Source: Caballeronia choica (lineage in GTDB: Bacteria; Pseudomonadota; Gammaproteobacteria; Burkholderiales; Burkholderiaceae). From it: 64,000 nt of DNA. The translations under genes and the position numbers were made by a program. The first letter of the stretch is position 1; each line of letters starts with the position of its first letter. The notes under the pieces were generated by a model, which was given only the letters and a program-made list of their open reading frames with translations, ran no database searches and was not told the origin of the DNA. Positions 8,873 to 19,567 of this stretch are shown here, one piece after another. Location of the stretch: the NCBI RefSeq assembly GCF_001544535.1, contig NZ_FCON02000014.1, positions 41,210 to 105,209 of the forward strand, in the 5' to 3' direction.

Positions 8873-9188
8873 TGGTGTGGAATTCGAAGTCGGTTCGGGT
8901 AACGTCTTCGCCGACCTCGGTCTGCCCGACGCCGAAAAGCTCAAGATCAAGTCCGGGCTCGTGTTCGAGATCGCAAAGGCCATTCGTCGGCTTGAGCTCA
9001 CTCAGGAGCAGGCGGCTCGCCGCATGGGCATCCCGCAACCAAAGGTGTCCGGCCTGCTGCGCGGCGATTTCGCCAATCTTTCGGAACGCAAACTGATGGA
9101 TTGCCTGACGCGCCTCGGATACGACATCGAGATCACGGTGAAGCGGACCGCGGCCGAGACGGGCCATCTCGTGCTCGCCGTGGCCTGA
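8853..9188 (+). CDS. HigA-like XRE family antitoxin (HTH_37 type), GTG start
   Basis: 111 aa. The helix-turn-helix LTQEQAARRMGIPQPKVSGLLRGDFANLSERKLMDCLTRLGYDIEI (about residues 48-95) is the Cro/C1-type DNA-binding domain of the XRE antitoxins paired with Gp49-like toxins. It would neutralise the toxin and repress the shared promoter. The start is a GTG at 8853 with AAGGAG 8 nt upstream, inside the toxin frame, which gives translational coupling across the 20-nt overlap. Confidence 0.88.
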   Translation: MEKRIIDGVEFEVGSGNVFADLGLPDAEKLKIKSGLVFEIAKAIRRLELTQEQAARRMGIPQPKVSGLLRGDFANLSERKLMDCLTRLGYDIEITVKRTAAETGHLVLAVA

Positions 9189-9240
9189 GTTCGCCGCCGC
9201 TCGAATGTGGCTATCGGCCGCTGTCGGCTGCTGCTGGTGG

Positions 9241-9459
9241 CTACTGGTGGCTATCGAGCGTCTTGCCGGCTTGCCCGGCGCGATGCTTCGACGTGTGGCT
9301 CTTGTGTTTCGCGGGCGCATGAGACGAGTGGGCGCCGGAGTGTTGTCCCGGCATGGAAGACGCGCCCTCCGCGAAGTGATACGTTTCCGCCCGGGCGGCC
9401 GTCGACAGTGCAGCCAACGCGCACAACGCCACGAAGGCCAGATATTTCGCCTGCTGCAT
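9241..9459 (-). CDS. Small secreted histidine-rich protein, unknown function
   Basis: 72 aa. A signal peptide (MQQAKYLAFVALCALAALS, then AARA before ETYHFAEG) is followed by a short, polar, disordered tail rich in His, Ser, Lys and Ala (HSGAHSSHAPAKHKSHTSKH). The ATG at 9459 has AGGAGA at good spacing. The mature protein is about 50 residues with no recognised domain; clustered histidines could bind metal, but this is speculation. It is upstream of and on the same strand as no close partner; the DHA2 gene ends at 9528. Confidence 0.65.
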   Translation of the reverse strand: MQQAKYLAFVALCALAALSTAARAETYHFAEGASSMPGQHSGAHSSHAPAKHKSHTSKHRAGQAGKTLDSHQ

Positions 9460-9527
9460 CAGATTCTCCTGGGATCGGGGCTGCGAGCTTACCTCAAGGC
9501 GCGCGAGGCTCGTGCCGAACGGTCGGC

Positions 9528-11033
9528 TCAACGCTTGCGCAGCGGCTGATCCTTCATGAACCACGCGAGCACGAACGCAATTAACACGACACCCGCCGCG
9601 ACCAGATAAACCGTGTGCATCGACGCTGCGAAGGCGTTCAGGTAATCGTCATGCAGCGCGGCCGGCAAGTGCTGGATGGCTTGCGGCCCAAGCGATCGCG
9701 GCAACTCGACGCCTGCTGGAATCGCCGCTTCGAGCCGCGAGCGCAGTCCGTTCGTGAAGATCGCGCCGAAGGCGGCGACGCCCACCGAGCCGCCAATCGA
9801 GCGAAACAGCGTCGCACCGGAGGTCGCCACGCCGATGAAGCGAAACTCCACGGCGTTCTGCACTGCGAGCACGAGCACCTGCATCACCATGCCGAGTCCC
9901 AGGCCGAGCACCGCCATGTAGGCGTACATGACGTGAATCGGCGTGGCGATCTGCAACGTGGAAAGCAGCAGCATCGCGCTGGCGACGAGCGCCGTGCCGG
10001 CGATCGGAAACAAGCGGTACTTGCCGATCTTGCTGATTACGCGCCCGCTCACGATCGACGAGAACAGCACGCCCGCCATCATCGGCGTGATCTGCAAGCC
10101 GGCTTGCGACGGCGTCGAGCCCTTCACGACCTGCAGATAAAGCGGCAGGAAGGTGACCGAGCCGAACAGCGAAAAGCCGATGATGAATCCGATCAGCCCG
10201 CTCAACACGAAGGTGCGCTCCTTGAATAGCGAGAGCGGCATGATCGGTTCGGCGGCGAGGCGTTCCTCATACACAAAACCCCCGATCGAGATCAGCCCCA
10301 GCAGCAGCGTGCACCACAGTTGCGGCGAACTCCACGGCAACAGCGTGCCGCCCTGGCTCGTGAACAGGATGATGCAGGTGAGGGCGGAGGCGAGAAACGC
10401 CGCGCCCATATAGTCGATCTTGTGTTTGACGTGCGCCGTGTGCGGCTTGAACACGGCGCCGATCACGATGAGCGCGGCAATACCGAGCGGCACGTTGATA
10501 TAGAAGATCCAGCGCCACGACAAATGCTCGACGATAAACCCGCCGAGCAGCGGCCCGACCACCGTCGCGAGGCCGTACACGCCGCCGAACAGACCCTGGA
10601 ACCGGCCGCGCTCGGCGGGCGGAATGACGTCGGCGATCGCGGCCATCGTGATGACCATCAGGCCGCCGCCGCCCAGGCCCTGCAACGCGCGCAACACGAT
10701 CAGCTGCGTCATGTCCTGCGCTACGCCGCACAGGATCGAACCGGCGAGAAAAATCAGGATCGATGCCTGCAGCACGACCTTGCGGCCGAACAGGTCGCCG
10801 AACTTGCCGTAGAGCGGCACGACGATCGTCGAAGTCAGCAGATATGACGTGACGACCCACGACAAGTTTTCAAGCCCGCCCAGTTCGCCGACGATGGTCG
10901 GCAGCGCCGTCGACACAATGGTCTGGTCGAGCGCACCGAGCAACATGACGAGCAGGAGCGCCGTGAAGAGCAGGCGGATCGGCGGCCTTTCGGAAGCTTG
11001 CGCGGCGGCCGCGGTTTGGTGCAAAGCTGCCAT
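9528..11033 (-). CDS. DHA2-family MFS multidrug efflux transporter
   Basis: 501 aa, 14 predicted transmembrane segments. LLGALDQTIVSTALPTIVGELGG in the first helix is motif D1 of the DHA2 (EmrB/QacA) group of drug:proton antiporters. GKFGDLFGRK after helix 2 is MFS motif A, and GPLLGGFIVEHLSWRWIFYINVPLG is the motif C region. The ATG at 11033 directly precedes a short polar N-terminus; longer frames upstream are not conserved-looking. It is transcribed divergently from a TetR gene 73 bp away, with an operator between them, so it is likely induced by the exported compound. The substrate is unknown. Confidence 0.9.
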   Translation of the reverse strand: MAALHQTAAAAQASERPPIRLLFTALLLVMLLGALDQTIVSTALPTIVGELGGLENLSWVVTSYLLTSTIVVPLYGKFGDLFGRKVVLQASILIFLAGSILCGVAQDMTQLIVLRALQGLGGGGLMVITMAAIADVIPPAERGRFQGLFGGVYGLATVVGPLLGGFIVEHLSWRWIFYINVPLGIAALIVIGAVFKPHTAHVKHKIDYMGAAFLASALTCIILFTSQGGTLLPWSSPQLWCTLLLGLISIGGFVYEERLAAEPIMPLSLFKERTFVLSGLIGFIIGFSLFGSVTFLPLYLQVVKGSTPSQAGLQITPMMAGVLFSSIVSGRVISKIGKYRLFPIAGTALVASAMLLLSTLQIATPIHVMYAYMAVLGLGLGMVMQVLVLAVQNAVEFRFIGVATSGATLFRSIGGSVGVAAFGAIFTNGLRSRLEAAIPAGVELPRSLGPQAIQHLPAALHDDYLNAFAASMHTVYLVAAGVVLIAFVLAWFMKDQPLRKR

Positions 11034-11046
11034 TGCAGGGACTCGG

Positions 11047-11099
11047 TTGAAATTAATTAACACGGAAGTTAATATAGGCCAGGTATCTGACAAGGTCAA
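11047..11099. promoter_or_regulatory. Divergent promoters with a shared TetR operator
   Basis: Plus strand (TetR gene): TTGAAA (11047-11052), 17 bp, TAATAT (11070-11075). Minus strand (MFS gene): TTGACC (complement of 11094-11099), 17 bp, TATATT (complement of 11071-11076). A perfect inverted repeat, ATTAAC-ACGGAA-GTTAAT (11056-11073), fills the plus-strand spacer and overlaps both -10 boxes, so one bound repressor could shut off both genes. Confidence 0.75.
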
Positions 11100-11106
11100 T
11101 GCGTCC

Positions 11107-11787
11107 ATGACAAAAGTTGTTACTGAAACTGACTTGGCAATCGCGCCGCCCGCCGCGCCGAAGAAGGCGGGCCGGCGCCCCGGCCGTCCGACTGGCGCGC
11201 ACGGCAGTGACGCGCGCGAGCAATTACTGGATGTCGCGCTCGGCATGTTCGCGCGGCAGGGCATCGTCGAGACGACGCTCGGGGCGATCGCGCGCGAGGC
11301 GGGCGTGACGCCGGCGATGGTCCACTATTACTTCAAGACACGCGACCAGTTGCTCGACGTGCTGATCGACGAGCGCTTCGGCCCGTTGCGGACCGAACTC
11401 GGCCAGGCGTTCACCAGTTCGGACGAGCCGGCCGATGCCCTGCGCGCGTTCGCCGAAGCGCTGGTCGCAACGGTCGACAAGCATCCGTGGTTCGCGTCGC
11501 TCTGGGTCCGCGAAGTGATCAGCGAGGGCGGCTTGCTCCGGCTGCGCATCGCCGAGCGTTTCGGCGATGCCCACCGGAAGGCGACGATCGAACGCATCGA
11601 AAAGTGGCAGAGGGAGGGCAAGCTGAACCCGGAACTGGAGCCGTCGCTGGTGTTCGTGTCGCTGTTCGGCCTGACGGTATTCCCGCTTGCCACCTGGAAG
11701 TGGCGCGAAGGCGAACGCAAGCTGACGAGCGAGCAGATCGCGCGCCACGCTGTCGCGCTGCTCACGCACGGCGTCGGGCCTCGCTAA
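11107..11787 (+). CDS. TetR family transcriptional repressor, likely regulator of the adjacent exporter
   Basis: 226 aa. After a proline/lysine-rich N-terminal extension (about 30 residues), the TetR helix-turn-helix runs about residues 35-85 (LLDVALGMFARQGIVETTLGAIAREAGVTPAMVHYYFKTRDQLL). The C-terminal part is the ligand-binding and dimerisation domain. The ATG at 11107 lies downstream of the promoter at 11047-11075. Divergent arrangement with the DHA2 gene and the palindrome between them support local autoregulation and repression of efflux. Confidence 0.88.
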   Translation: MTKVVTETDLAIAPPAAPKKAGRRPGRPTGAHGSDAREQLLDVALGMFARQGIVETTLGAIAREAGVTPAMVHYYFKTRDQLLDVLIDERFGPLRTELGQAFTSSDEPADALRAFAEALVATVDKHPWFASLWVREVISEGGLLRLRIAERFGDAHRKATIERIEKWQREGKLNPELEPSLVFVSLFGLTVFPLATWKWREGERKLTSEQIARHAVALLTHGVGPR

Positions 11788-11833
11788 GCGGCACTAACGG
11801 GCACCAACGGACACTCACGGAGCGCGCGACGCG

Positions 11834-12742
11834 ATGGAAAACCTGCTCAAGAAACTCGACTTGACTTCGCTGCGGCTTTTCGTGGCCGTCTGCCAGGAGA
11901 AGAACATCGCGCGGGCGGCGGAGCGCGAGTTCATCGCGTCGTCGGCGGTGAGCCGGCGCATCGCCGAGATCGAGGGGCTGATCGGCCTGCCGGTGATCGA
12001 GCGGCAGTCGCGCGGCATCGCGGTGACGCCGGTCGGCGAGACGGTGCTGCGCTACGCGCAGATGATCATCGCCGATATCGAGGCGATGAGCGCCGAACTG
12101 TCGCTGTTTCAGTCGGGGGCCAAGGGCAGCGTGCGCGTGGTGGCGAATCTGTCGTCGATCGTGCAGTTCCTGCCGGAAGACGTCGCCGCATTCGAGCGCG
12201 TGTTTCCGAACGTTCACATCGACCTGGAAGAGCGCCACACGGCCGATGTGCTGCGTCTCATCGCCGAGCGCGGCGCCGATCTCGGCATCTGCAACGCGAC
12301 GGGGCTCGATGCCGCAGAGGTCGAGCACGCGCCGTATCGGTCCGACCGCCTCGCGCTCGCGGTGCCGCGCGCTCACCGGTTCGCGGCGGCGGCGCGCGTC
12401 GCGTTCGCGGAGTTGACGGGCGAACGCTTCGTCGGCCTGCACGATGAAAGCGCGCTGACGCGGCAACTCGCAGCCGAGGCGGCGCGCCAGCACGCGCAAC
12501 TCGACGTCAAGATCCGCGTGAGCAGCCTCGATGCACTCTGCCGCATGGTCCACGCGGGACTGGGCGTGGCGATCGTGCCGGAGCAGACGGCGCAGCTTTA
12601 TCTGGGCACGCTGGATATCGCGATCGTGCCACTGTCCGATGCGTGGGCCGTGCGTCAACTGGTGATCGTCTACAAGCATCGCGAGCAGTTGAGCGCGAGC
12701 GCGGCGGCGCTGGTGCGGTTTCTCGCGCAGGAAGTCACTTAG
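11834..12742 (+). CDS. LysR family transcriptional regulator of the aconitase/MFS locus
   Basis: 302 aa. The N-terminal winged HTH is DLTSLRLFVAVCQEKNIARAAEREFIASSAVSRRIAEIEGLIGLPVIERQSRGIAVTPVGE (about residues 9-70), with a periplasmic-binding-like effector domain after it. It starts at an ATG with GGAG 9 nt upstream, 46 bp after the TetR gene. It lies 116 bp upstream of the aconitase-like gene on the same strand, an arrangement more usual for a co-located activator than for a divergent one; it probably controls the aconitase/MFS pair. The effector is unknown. Confidence 0.85.
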   Translation: MENLLKKLDLTSLRLFVAVCQEKNIARAAEREFIASSAVSRRIAEIEGLIGLPVIERQSRGIAVTPVGETVLRYAQMIIADIEAMSAELSLFQSGAKGSVRVVANLSSIVQFLPEDVAAFERVFPNVHIDLEERHTADVLRLIAERGADLGICNATGLDAAEVEHAPYRSDRLALAVPRAHRFAAAARVAFAELTGERFVGLHDESALTRQLAAEAARQHAQLDVKIRVSSLDALCRMVHAGLGVAIVPEQTAQLYLGTLDIAIVPLSDAWAVRQLVIVYKHREQLSASAAALVRFLAQEVT

Positions 12743-12858
12743 CGCGTTGAGCGCGGAAAGGGGCAGAGGCCTCGCGAACCGAGACGCGAGCGTTGCCAAC
12801 TCGATACTTCGCCGCGCCGGGCGCCGCTCGTATAGTGACGCGTAGCAAGGAGAAGCCC

Positions 12859-14802
<1,944 letters not shown>

Positions 14803-15066
14803 GTATCCAGGCGGTTAAAATGCGCGCCGGACTTCGCGTTTCCGGCAGCGCCGCTACGAACCGACAGGGACGAGCACGAGCAACCGGCGCGAGACTGGCC
14901 TCATCAGTAACAAGTTGCAGGGGCACGGAGTAAGGCGCATGGGGCCAGAGTAAGCGCTGAAGCGCTAACTCTGGCCGACAGCGCCAACTCGGGTCGACCG
15001 CAACAAGTTGCATGGGACCCGAGTAAGGCGCTAAAGCGCCAACTCGGGTCGACAGGAGACAAATAG
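14803..15066. repeat. Intergenic hairpin repeats between the aconitase and MFS genes
   Basis: This 264-bp spacer contains decayed tandem units. AACAAGTTGCA occurs at 14909-14919 and 15002-15012. The 19-mer AGCGCCAACTCGGGTCGAC occurs exactly at 14980-14998 and 15035-15053. Two long hairpins form: 14943-14976 (GGCCAGAGT/ACTCTGGCC ends) and 15016-15050 (GACCCGAGT/ACTCGGGTC ends). The second ends 3 nt before the Shine-Dalgarno of the MFS gene, so it could attenuate or stabilise its mRNA. No T tract follows either stem. Confidence 0.7.
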
Positions 15067-16497
15067 ATGGCAACCCCTCAAGCGGCGAACGCGCCGAGCG
15101 CGCACGCCGACTCCCAATCCGCCGCGCTTTCGGCCGGCACGATCTCCGCGCGGCTCGACCGCCTGCCCGCCACGCGCTCGATGTGGAAGCTCGTCGTCCT
15201 CCTGAGCCTCGGGTTCTTCTTCGAACTGTACGACCTCCTGTACTCGGGCTACGTCGCGCCGGGGCTCGTGAAGAGCGGCATCCTCACGCCGACGACCGTC
15301 GGCCTGTTCGGCATGACGGGTGTCGCGAGCTTCATCGCGTCGCTGTTCACGGGGCTGTTCATCGGCACGATTGCGTGCGGCTTTCTCGCCGACCGCTTCG
15401 GGCGACGCGCGATCTTCACGTACTCGCTGCTGTGGTACACGGCCGCAAACCTGATCATGGCGTTCCAGGACACCGCGACGGGCCTCAATCTCTGGCGCTT
15501 CATCGCCGGACTCGGCATCGGCGTCGAACTCGTCACGATCGGGACATACATTTCGGAACTGGTGCCCAAGCACATTCGCGGACGGGCGTTCGCCTGCGAG
15601 CAGGCGGTCGGCTTCATGGCGGTGCCGGTCGTCGCGTTTCTTTCGTATCAGCTCGTGCCGCGCGCGCCGTTCGGTATTGACGGCTGGCGCTGGGTCGTCG
15701 TGATCGGGGCGCACGGCGCGCTCTTCGTGTGGTGGATTCGCCGGCATCTGCCGGAAAGTCCGCGCTGGCTTGCGCAGAAAGGGCGGCTCGAAGAAGCCGA
15801 CCGCGTGATGACGGACCTCGAAGCGAAGATCGCGAACGAGTACGGCCGGCCGCTGCCGCCGCCCGCCGCGCCCGAGCCCGTTTCGACGCGCGGTACGTTC
15901 GGCGACATGTGGAAGCCGCCCTACGGCAAGCGCGCGACGATGATGATCATTTTCAACGTGTTCCAGACGGTCGGCTTCTACGGCTTCGCGAACTGGGTGC
16001 CGACGCTGCTCATCAAGCAGGGCATCACGATCACGACGAGCCTCATGTACTCGACGATCATCGCGCTTGCCGCGCCGGTCGGGCCGCTAATCGGCCTCGT
16101 CATCGCCGACAAGTTCGAGCGCAAGACGGTGATCGTCGCGATGGCGGGGCTCAACGTAGTGTGCGGGCTGCTGTTCAGCCAGTCGTCGAATGCGGCGTTT
16201 CTCGTCGCGATGGGCGTGTGCCTGACGCTCGCGGGCAACATCATCTCGTACAGCTATCACGCGTACCAGACCGAGCTTTTCCCGACCAGCATCCGGGCGC
16301 GGGCGGTCGGCTTCGTTTATTCCTGGAGCCGGTTTTCGGCGATTTTCACGTCGTTCATCATTGCGGGCGTGTTGAAGGAATTCGGCTCGACCGGCGTGTT
16401 CGTGTTCATCGCGGGCGCGATGATGATCGTGATGGCGGCGATTGGATTGATGGGGCCGAAGACGCGGGATGTGGCGCTGGAGAAGATTTCGCACTAG
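15067..16497 (+). CDS. MFS transporter, metabolite:H+ symporter type
   Basis: 476 aa, 12 predicted transmembrane helices after a 35-residue polar N-terminus. [22 protein letters not shown] in helix 1, [15 protein letters not shown] (motif A) after helix 2, [33 protein letters not shown] in helix 4 and [16 protein letters not shown] before the central loop are the signatures of the sugar-porter/metabolite:H+ symporter families. These import small organic acids or sugars. AGGAGA sits at 15054-15059, just after a long hairpin. Its position next to the permuted aconitase suggests it imports that enzyme's organic-acid substrate; this is inference. Confidence 0.85.
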   Translation: MATPQAANAPSAHADSQSAALSAGTISARLDRLPATRSMWKLVVLLSLGFFFELYDLLYSGYVAPGLVKSGILTPTTVGLFGMTGVASFIASLFTGLFIGTIACGFLADRFGRRAIFTYSLLWYTAANLIMAFQDTATGLNLWRFIAGLGIGVELVTIGTYISELVPKHIRGRAFACEQAVGFMAVPVVAFLSYQLVPRAPFGIDGWRWVVVIGAHGALFVWWIRRHLPESPRWLAQKGRLEEADRVMTDLEAKIANEYGRPLPPPAAPEPVSTRGTFGDMWKPPYGKRATMMIIFNVFQTVGFYGFANWVPTLLIKQGITITTSLMYSTIIALAAPVGPLIGLVIADKFERKTVIVAMAGLNVVCGLLFSQSSNAAFLVAMGVCLTLAGNIISYSYHAYQTELFPTSIRARAVGFVYSWSRFSAIFTSFIIAGVLKEFGSTGVFVFIAGAMMIVMAAIGLMGPKTRDVALEKISH

Positions 16498-16596
16498 ATG
16501 GCGTATCAACGGTTTTGAGTGCGTGGCGGTCGGAACTATGCGTGTTCGCGCCCCTTATGCCAGAATCCGCACTACCCGCACTTTCAAAAAACCGTC

Positions 16597-17490
16597 ATGT
16601 CCGACACGCTCACGCCAGCCGAGGCGGATCATGCGATGCGTCACTGGACGTATCGTTCCGCCGGCGACATTCAGATCGGGTCCGCTCAGCACAAGCGGAT
16701 GTTCTGCGAGTTGCTGCTGACCACGCACAATCCGTACAAGCCCGCCGTCATCGACTGGCCGACGCTCGCACCCGCGGCGCTCAGGCGCGTGACGTCGCTG
16801 CCGATCTGGGACATCGCCGTGCAGACCGAAGGCCGCGCATCGATACGCGTCGCGACCTACGCGGCCAGCATCGGCGACCCGCTGCTGCGCGAAGCCATCA
16901 CGATGAACGGCGAAGAGGAAGCGCGCCACAAGATCGTGCTGTCGAAACTGGTGGAGGCCTATGGCATCGAACTCGCGCCCGAGCCGCCGTATCCGCCGCC
17001 CGACGATCCGCTGCGGGCCTGGATGCTCACCGGCTACAGCGAATGCATCGACAGCTTCTTTGCGTTTGGCCTCTTCGAAGCGGCGCGTCGCTCGGGCTAT
17101 TTTCCCGGGGAACTGGTCGAGACCTTCGAGCCGGTGATTCAGGAAGAAGCGCGCCACATCCTGTTTTTTGCCAACTGGGTCGCGTGGTATCGACGCAGCC
17201 TGCCGTGGTATCGGCGACCGTGGTTCCTCGCGAAGACCTGCGGGGTCTGGATTTCGCTGATCCGGGATCGCGTGTCGCTCGCGCGCGGCTTCGACAAGAG
17301 CGGCGCGGCGCAGGACATGAATTTCCCGGCAAACGTCGGCGATTCGGTCAGCGGCGGGGTATCGGCGGGGGCGCTGATCGATTGGTGTCTCGCCGAGAAC
17401 GATCGCCGCATGGGCGGCTACGACGCGCGCCTGTTGCGGCCGACGCTCGTGCCGAAACTTGCGCGCATCGTTCGCCGTTTTATCAAGTAG
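16597..17490 (+). CDS. Ferritin-like domain protein with two ExxH motifs
   Basis: 297 aa. Two di-iron helix motifs are visible: GEEEARHKIVL near residue 107 and IQEEARHILFFANWVAWYRR near residue 184, with further acidic helices around them. This is the arrangement of ferritin-like carboxylate-bridged di-iron proteins. No membrane anchor or signal is seen, apart from a hydrophobic stretch that follows the second motif. The ATG at 16597 lacks a clear Shine-Dalgarno. It follows the MFS gene by 99 bp and ends 7 bp inside the convergent TetR gene. The exact oxidase or storage function cannot be told. Confidence 0.7.
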   Translation: MSDTLTPAEADHAMRHWTYRSAGDIQIGSAQHKRMFCELLLTTHNPYKPAVIDWPTLAPAALRRVTSLPIWDIAVQTEGRASIRVATYAASIGDPLLREAITMNGEEEARHKIVLSKLVEAYGIELAPEPPYPPPDDPLRAWMLTGYSECIDSFFAFGLFEAARRSGYFPGELVETFEPVIQEEARHILFFANWVAWYRRSLPWYRRPWFLAKTCGVWISLIRDRVSLARGFDKSGAAQDMNFPANVGDSVSGGVSAGALIDWCLAENDRRMGGYDARLLRPTLVPKLARIVRRFIK

Positions 17491-18202
17491 CGCGCTTTTT
17501 CTCGTAACGGCGCGACGCCTCTTCCACGTCCTGACGGAACTGCGCGAGCGCCGCTGCATTCGCTTCCGGCGGTTGCAGCGCCGCCCACAATACGTCGACC
17601 AGTTCGTTCGCCGTGTTGTCGATCTGAGCCTGACTCAGCCGGCGCTTCGCGAGCGTCGCATCCCACAGCACGTGCTCCATCGGCCCGAAGACGAGCGAGC
17701 GCATCAGGCGCAGCGAGAGGTCGGCGCGCACGTGGCCGAGTTCCTGCCCGCGGGCGAGCACGTTCATCAGCGGCGCGGTATAGCGGCGTTGCAGTTCCGT
17801 GAGCGTGTCGCTCAGGTCGTGCTGCTTCGTGCGTCCTTCCGACAGAACCAGCGAGCACAGCCCGGTGCCATTCACCAGCATCAGCCGCAAATGCGTTCTC
17901 ACGATGAACGCGAACTGCTGACGCACCGAGCCGTCGCGCGGCAGGCCCGTCTCGAACGCGTCGATGATTTCGTCGTACCAATCCGCGATCACCCGCGCGC
18001 ACAATTCCCGCTTGCCGCTGAAATAGCTGAAGACGGTCGCTTCCGAAATGCCGGCGCGTTGCGCGATCTCGGCGCTGGTCGCGGCGTCGTAGCCTTTTTC
18101 AGCGAACACGTCGCGGCCGGCCTGAAGGATGTCCTTCACGCGCTGCTGCGATTTGACACCCGACGGTGTGCGGCGGCCGGTGGCGGAAGAAGTGGCTGAC
18201 AT
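17483..18202 (-). CDS. liuQ: TetR family regulator of the liu operon, LiuQ-like
   Basis: 239 aa. The TetR DNA-binding domain (about residues 22-70) reads ILQAGRDVFAEKGYDAATSAEIAQRAGISEATVFSYFSGKRELC. The remainder is an all-alpha ligand domain. In Burkholderiales the leucine and branched-chain catabolic genes are known to be controlled by a TetR-type regulator named LiuQ, in contrast to MerR-type LiuR elsewhere; the divergent position next to liuA fits that role. Two identical-architecture palindromes lie in the intergenic region. The name rests on context and would need sequence comparison to confirm. Confidence 0.8.
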   Translation of the reverse strand: MSATSSATGRRTPSGVKSQQRVKDILQAGRDVFAEKGYDAATSAEIAQRAGISEATVFSYFSGKRELCARVIADWYDEIIDAFETGLPRDGSVRQQFAFIVRTHLRLMLVNGTGLCSLVLSEGRTKQHDLSDTLTELQRRYTAPLMNVLARGQELGHVRADLSLRLMRSLVFGPMEHVLWDATLAKRRLSQAQIDNTANELVDVLWAALQPPEANAAALAQFRQDVEEASRRYEKKRAT

Positions 18203-18234
18203 GGCGGCTGGACATCAGTGTGCTGGAATAAATG

Positions 18235-18247
18235 TGAGCGTAGCTCA
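18235..18247. promoter_or_regulatory. Candidate LiuQ operator 1, TGAGC-GTA-GCTCA
   Basis: A perfect 5-bp-arm palindrome 32 bp upstream of the TetR start, positioned to control that gene. It shares TGAGCGT(A/G)GCTCA with operator 2. A lone half site TGAGC lies between them at 18273-18277. Confidence 0.65.
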
Positions 18248-18313
18248 AAAAATGGTTGACGGCCAGAGCAATTGAGCGTGAAATTGCCCTATTCGTCAAG
18301 CAAGCGCCGTGTG

Positions 18314-18326
18314 TGAGCGTGGCTCA
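18314..18326. promoter_or_regulatory. Candidate LiuQ operator 2, TGAGC-GTG-GCTCA
   Basis: A second copy of the same palindrome, 46 bp upstream of the liuA ATG and 79 bp centre-to-centre from operator 1. The pairing of near-identical sites, one near each divergent gene, is the main evidence. Confidence 0.65.
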
Positions 18327-18372
18327 TTTTCAGGGTGCGCCGAAAACATTTTAAATCTGGAGGAGACATCCC

Positions 18373-19554
18373 ATGAGTAACGTTCCCGGCCTGAGCTTCG
18401 CATTGGGCGAAGACATCGACATGCTGCGCGATTCGCTCGCGAACTTCAGCGCGAAGGAAATCGCGCCGCGCGCCGCGGAAATCGACCGCACCGACCAGTT
18501 CCCGATGGACCTGTGGAAGAAATTCGGCGACCTCGGCGTGCTCGGCATGACGGTTTCCGAGGAATACGGCGGCGCGAACATGGGCTACACCGCGCACATG
18601 GTCGCGATGGAGGAAATTTCGCGGGCGTCGGCGTCGGTCGGGTTGTCGTATGGCGCGCATTCGAACCTGTGCGTGAACCAGATCCACCGCAACGGCACCG
18701 AGGCGCAGAAGCGCAAGTACTTGCCGAAGCTTGTGTCGGGCGAACACGTCGGCGCGCTCGCGATGAGCGAGCCGAACGCGGGTTCGGACGTCGTCAGCAT
18801 GAAGCTGCGCGCCGATGAAAAGGGCGACCACTATGTGCTCAACGGCACCAAGATGTGGATCACCAACGGCCCGGATTGCGACACGCTCGTCGTCTACGCG
18901 AAGACCGACATCGAAGCCGGCCCGCGCGGCATCACGGCGTTCATCGTCGAGAAGGGCGTGAAGGGCTTTTCCGTCGCGCAGAAGCTCGACAAGCTCGGCA
19001 TGCGCGGCTCGCATACGGGCGAACTCGTGTTCGAGAACGTCGAAGTGCCGAAGGAAAACATCCTCGGGCAACTGAACGGCGGCACCAAGGTGCTGATGAG
19101 CGGGCTCGACTACGAACGCGCCGTGCTGGCGGGCGGACCCACCGGCATCATGCTCGCGTGCATGGACGCGGTCGTGCCTTATATCCACGACCGCAAGCAG
19201 TTCGGGCAGGCGATCGGCGAGTTCCAGCTGATCCAGGGCAAGGTCGCCGACCTCTACACGACGCTGCAGGCGTGCCGCGCGTATCTGTACGCGGTCGGAC
19301 GCCAGCTCGATACGCTCGGCTCGGGTCACGTGCGCCAGGTTCGCAAGGACTGCGCGGGCGTGATTCTCTACACGGCGGAGAAGGCCACGTGGATGGCCGG
19401 CGAAGCAATCCAGATTCTCGGCGGCAACGGCTACATCAACGAATACCCGGTCGGGCGTCTGTGGCGCGATGCGAAGCTCTATGAAATCGGCGCGGGCACG
19501 AGCGAGATCCGCCGCATGCTGATCGGCCGCGAACTGTTTGCCGAAACGGCTTGA
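18373..19554 (+). CDS. liuA: Isovaleryl-CoA dehydrogenase
   Basis: 393 aa FAD-dependent acyl-CoA dehydrogenase that oxidises isovaleryl-CoA to 3-methylcrotonyl-CoA in leucine and isovalerate breakdown. The N-terminal alpha domain ([22 protein letters not shown]), the [16 protein letters not shown] and [17 protein letters not shown] beta-domain motifs, and the C-terminal [45 protein letters not shown] are all present. Isovaleryl-CoA dehydrogenases use a glutamate displaced from the usual position, and [17 protein letters not shown] carries it. A GGAGGAG Shine-Dalgarno lies upstream of the ATG. First gene of the liu operon. Confidence 0.95.
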   Translation: MSNVPGLSFALGEDIDMLRDSLANFSAKEIAPRAAEIDRTDQFPMDLWKKFGDLGVLGMTVSEEYGGANMGYTAHMVAMEEISRASASVGLSYGAHSNLCVNQIHRNGTEAQKRKYLPKLVSGEHVGALAMSEPNAGSDVVSMKLRADEKGDHYVLNGTKMWITNGPDCDTLVVYAKTDIEAGPRGITAFIVEKGVKGFSVAQKLDKLGMRGSHTGELVFENVEVPKENILGQLNGGTKVLMSGLDYERAVLAGGPTGIMLACMDAVVPYIHDRKQFGQAIGEFQLIQGKVADLYTTLQACRAYLYAVGRQLDTLGSGHVRQVRKDCAGVILYTAEKATWMAGEAIQILGGNGYINEYPVGRLWRDAKLYEIGAGTSEIRRMLIGRELFAETA

Positions 19555-19567
19555 GCGAGCACACGAC

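Noticed and set aside
8402-9188. Prophage remnant around the Gp49-like toxin
   Set aside because: The name is historical; no other phage genes are present nearby.
15729-17507. Frame of over 590 codons running across the MFS and ferritin-like genes
   Set aside because: Shadow of two well-supported genes, Arg/Ala-rich and without any domain.
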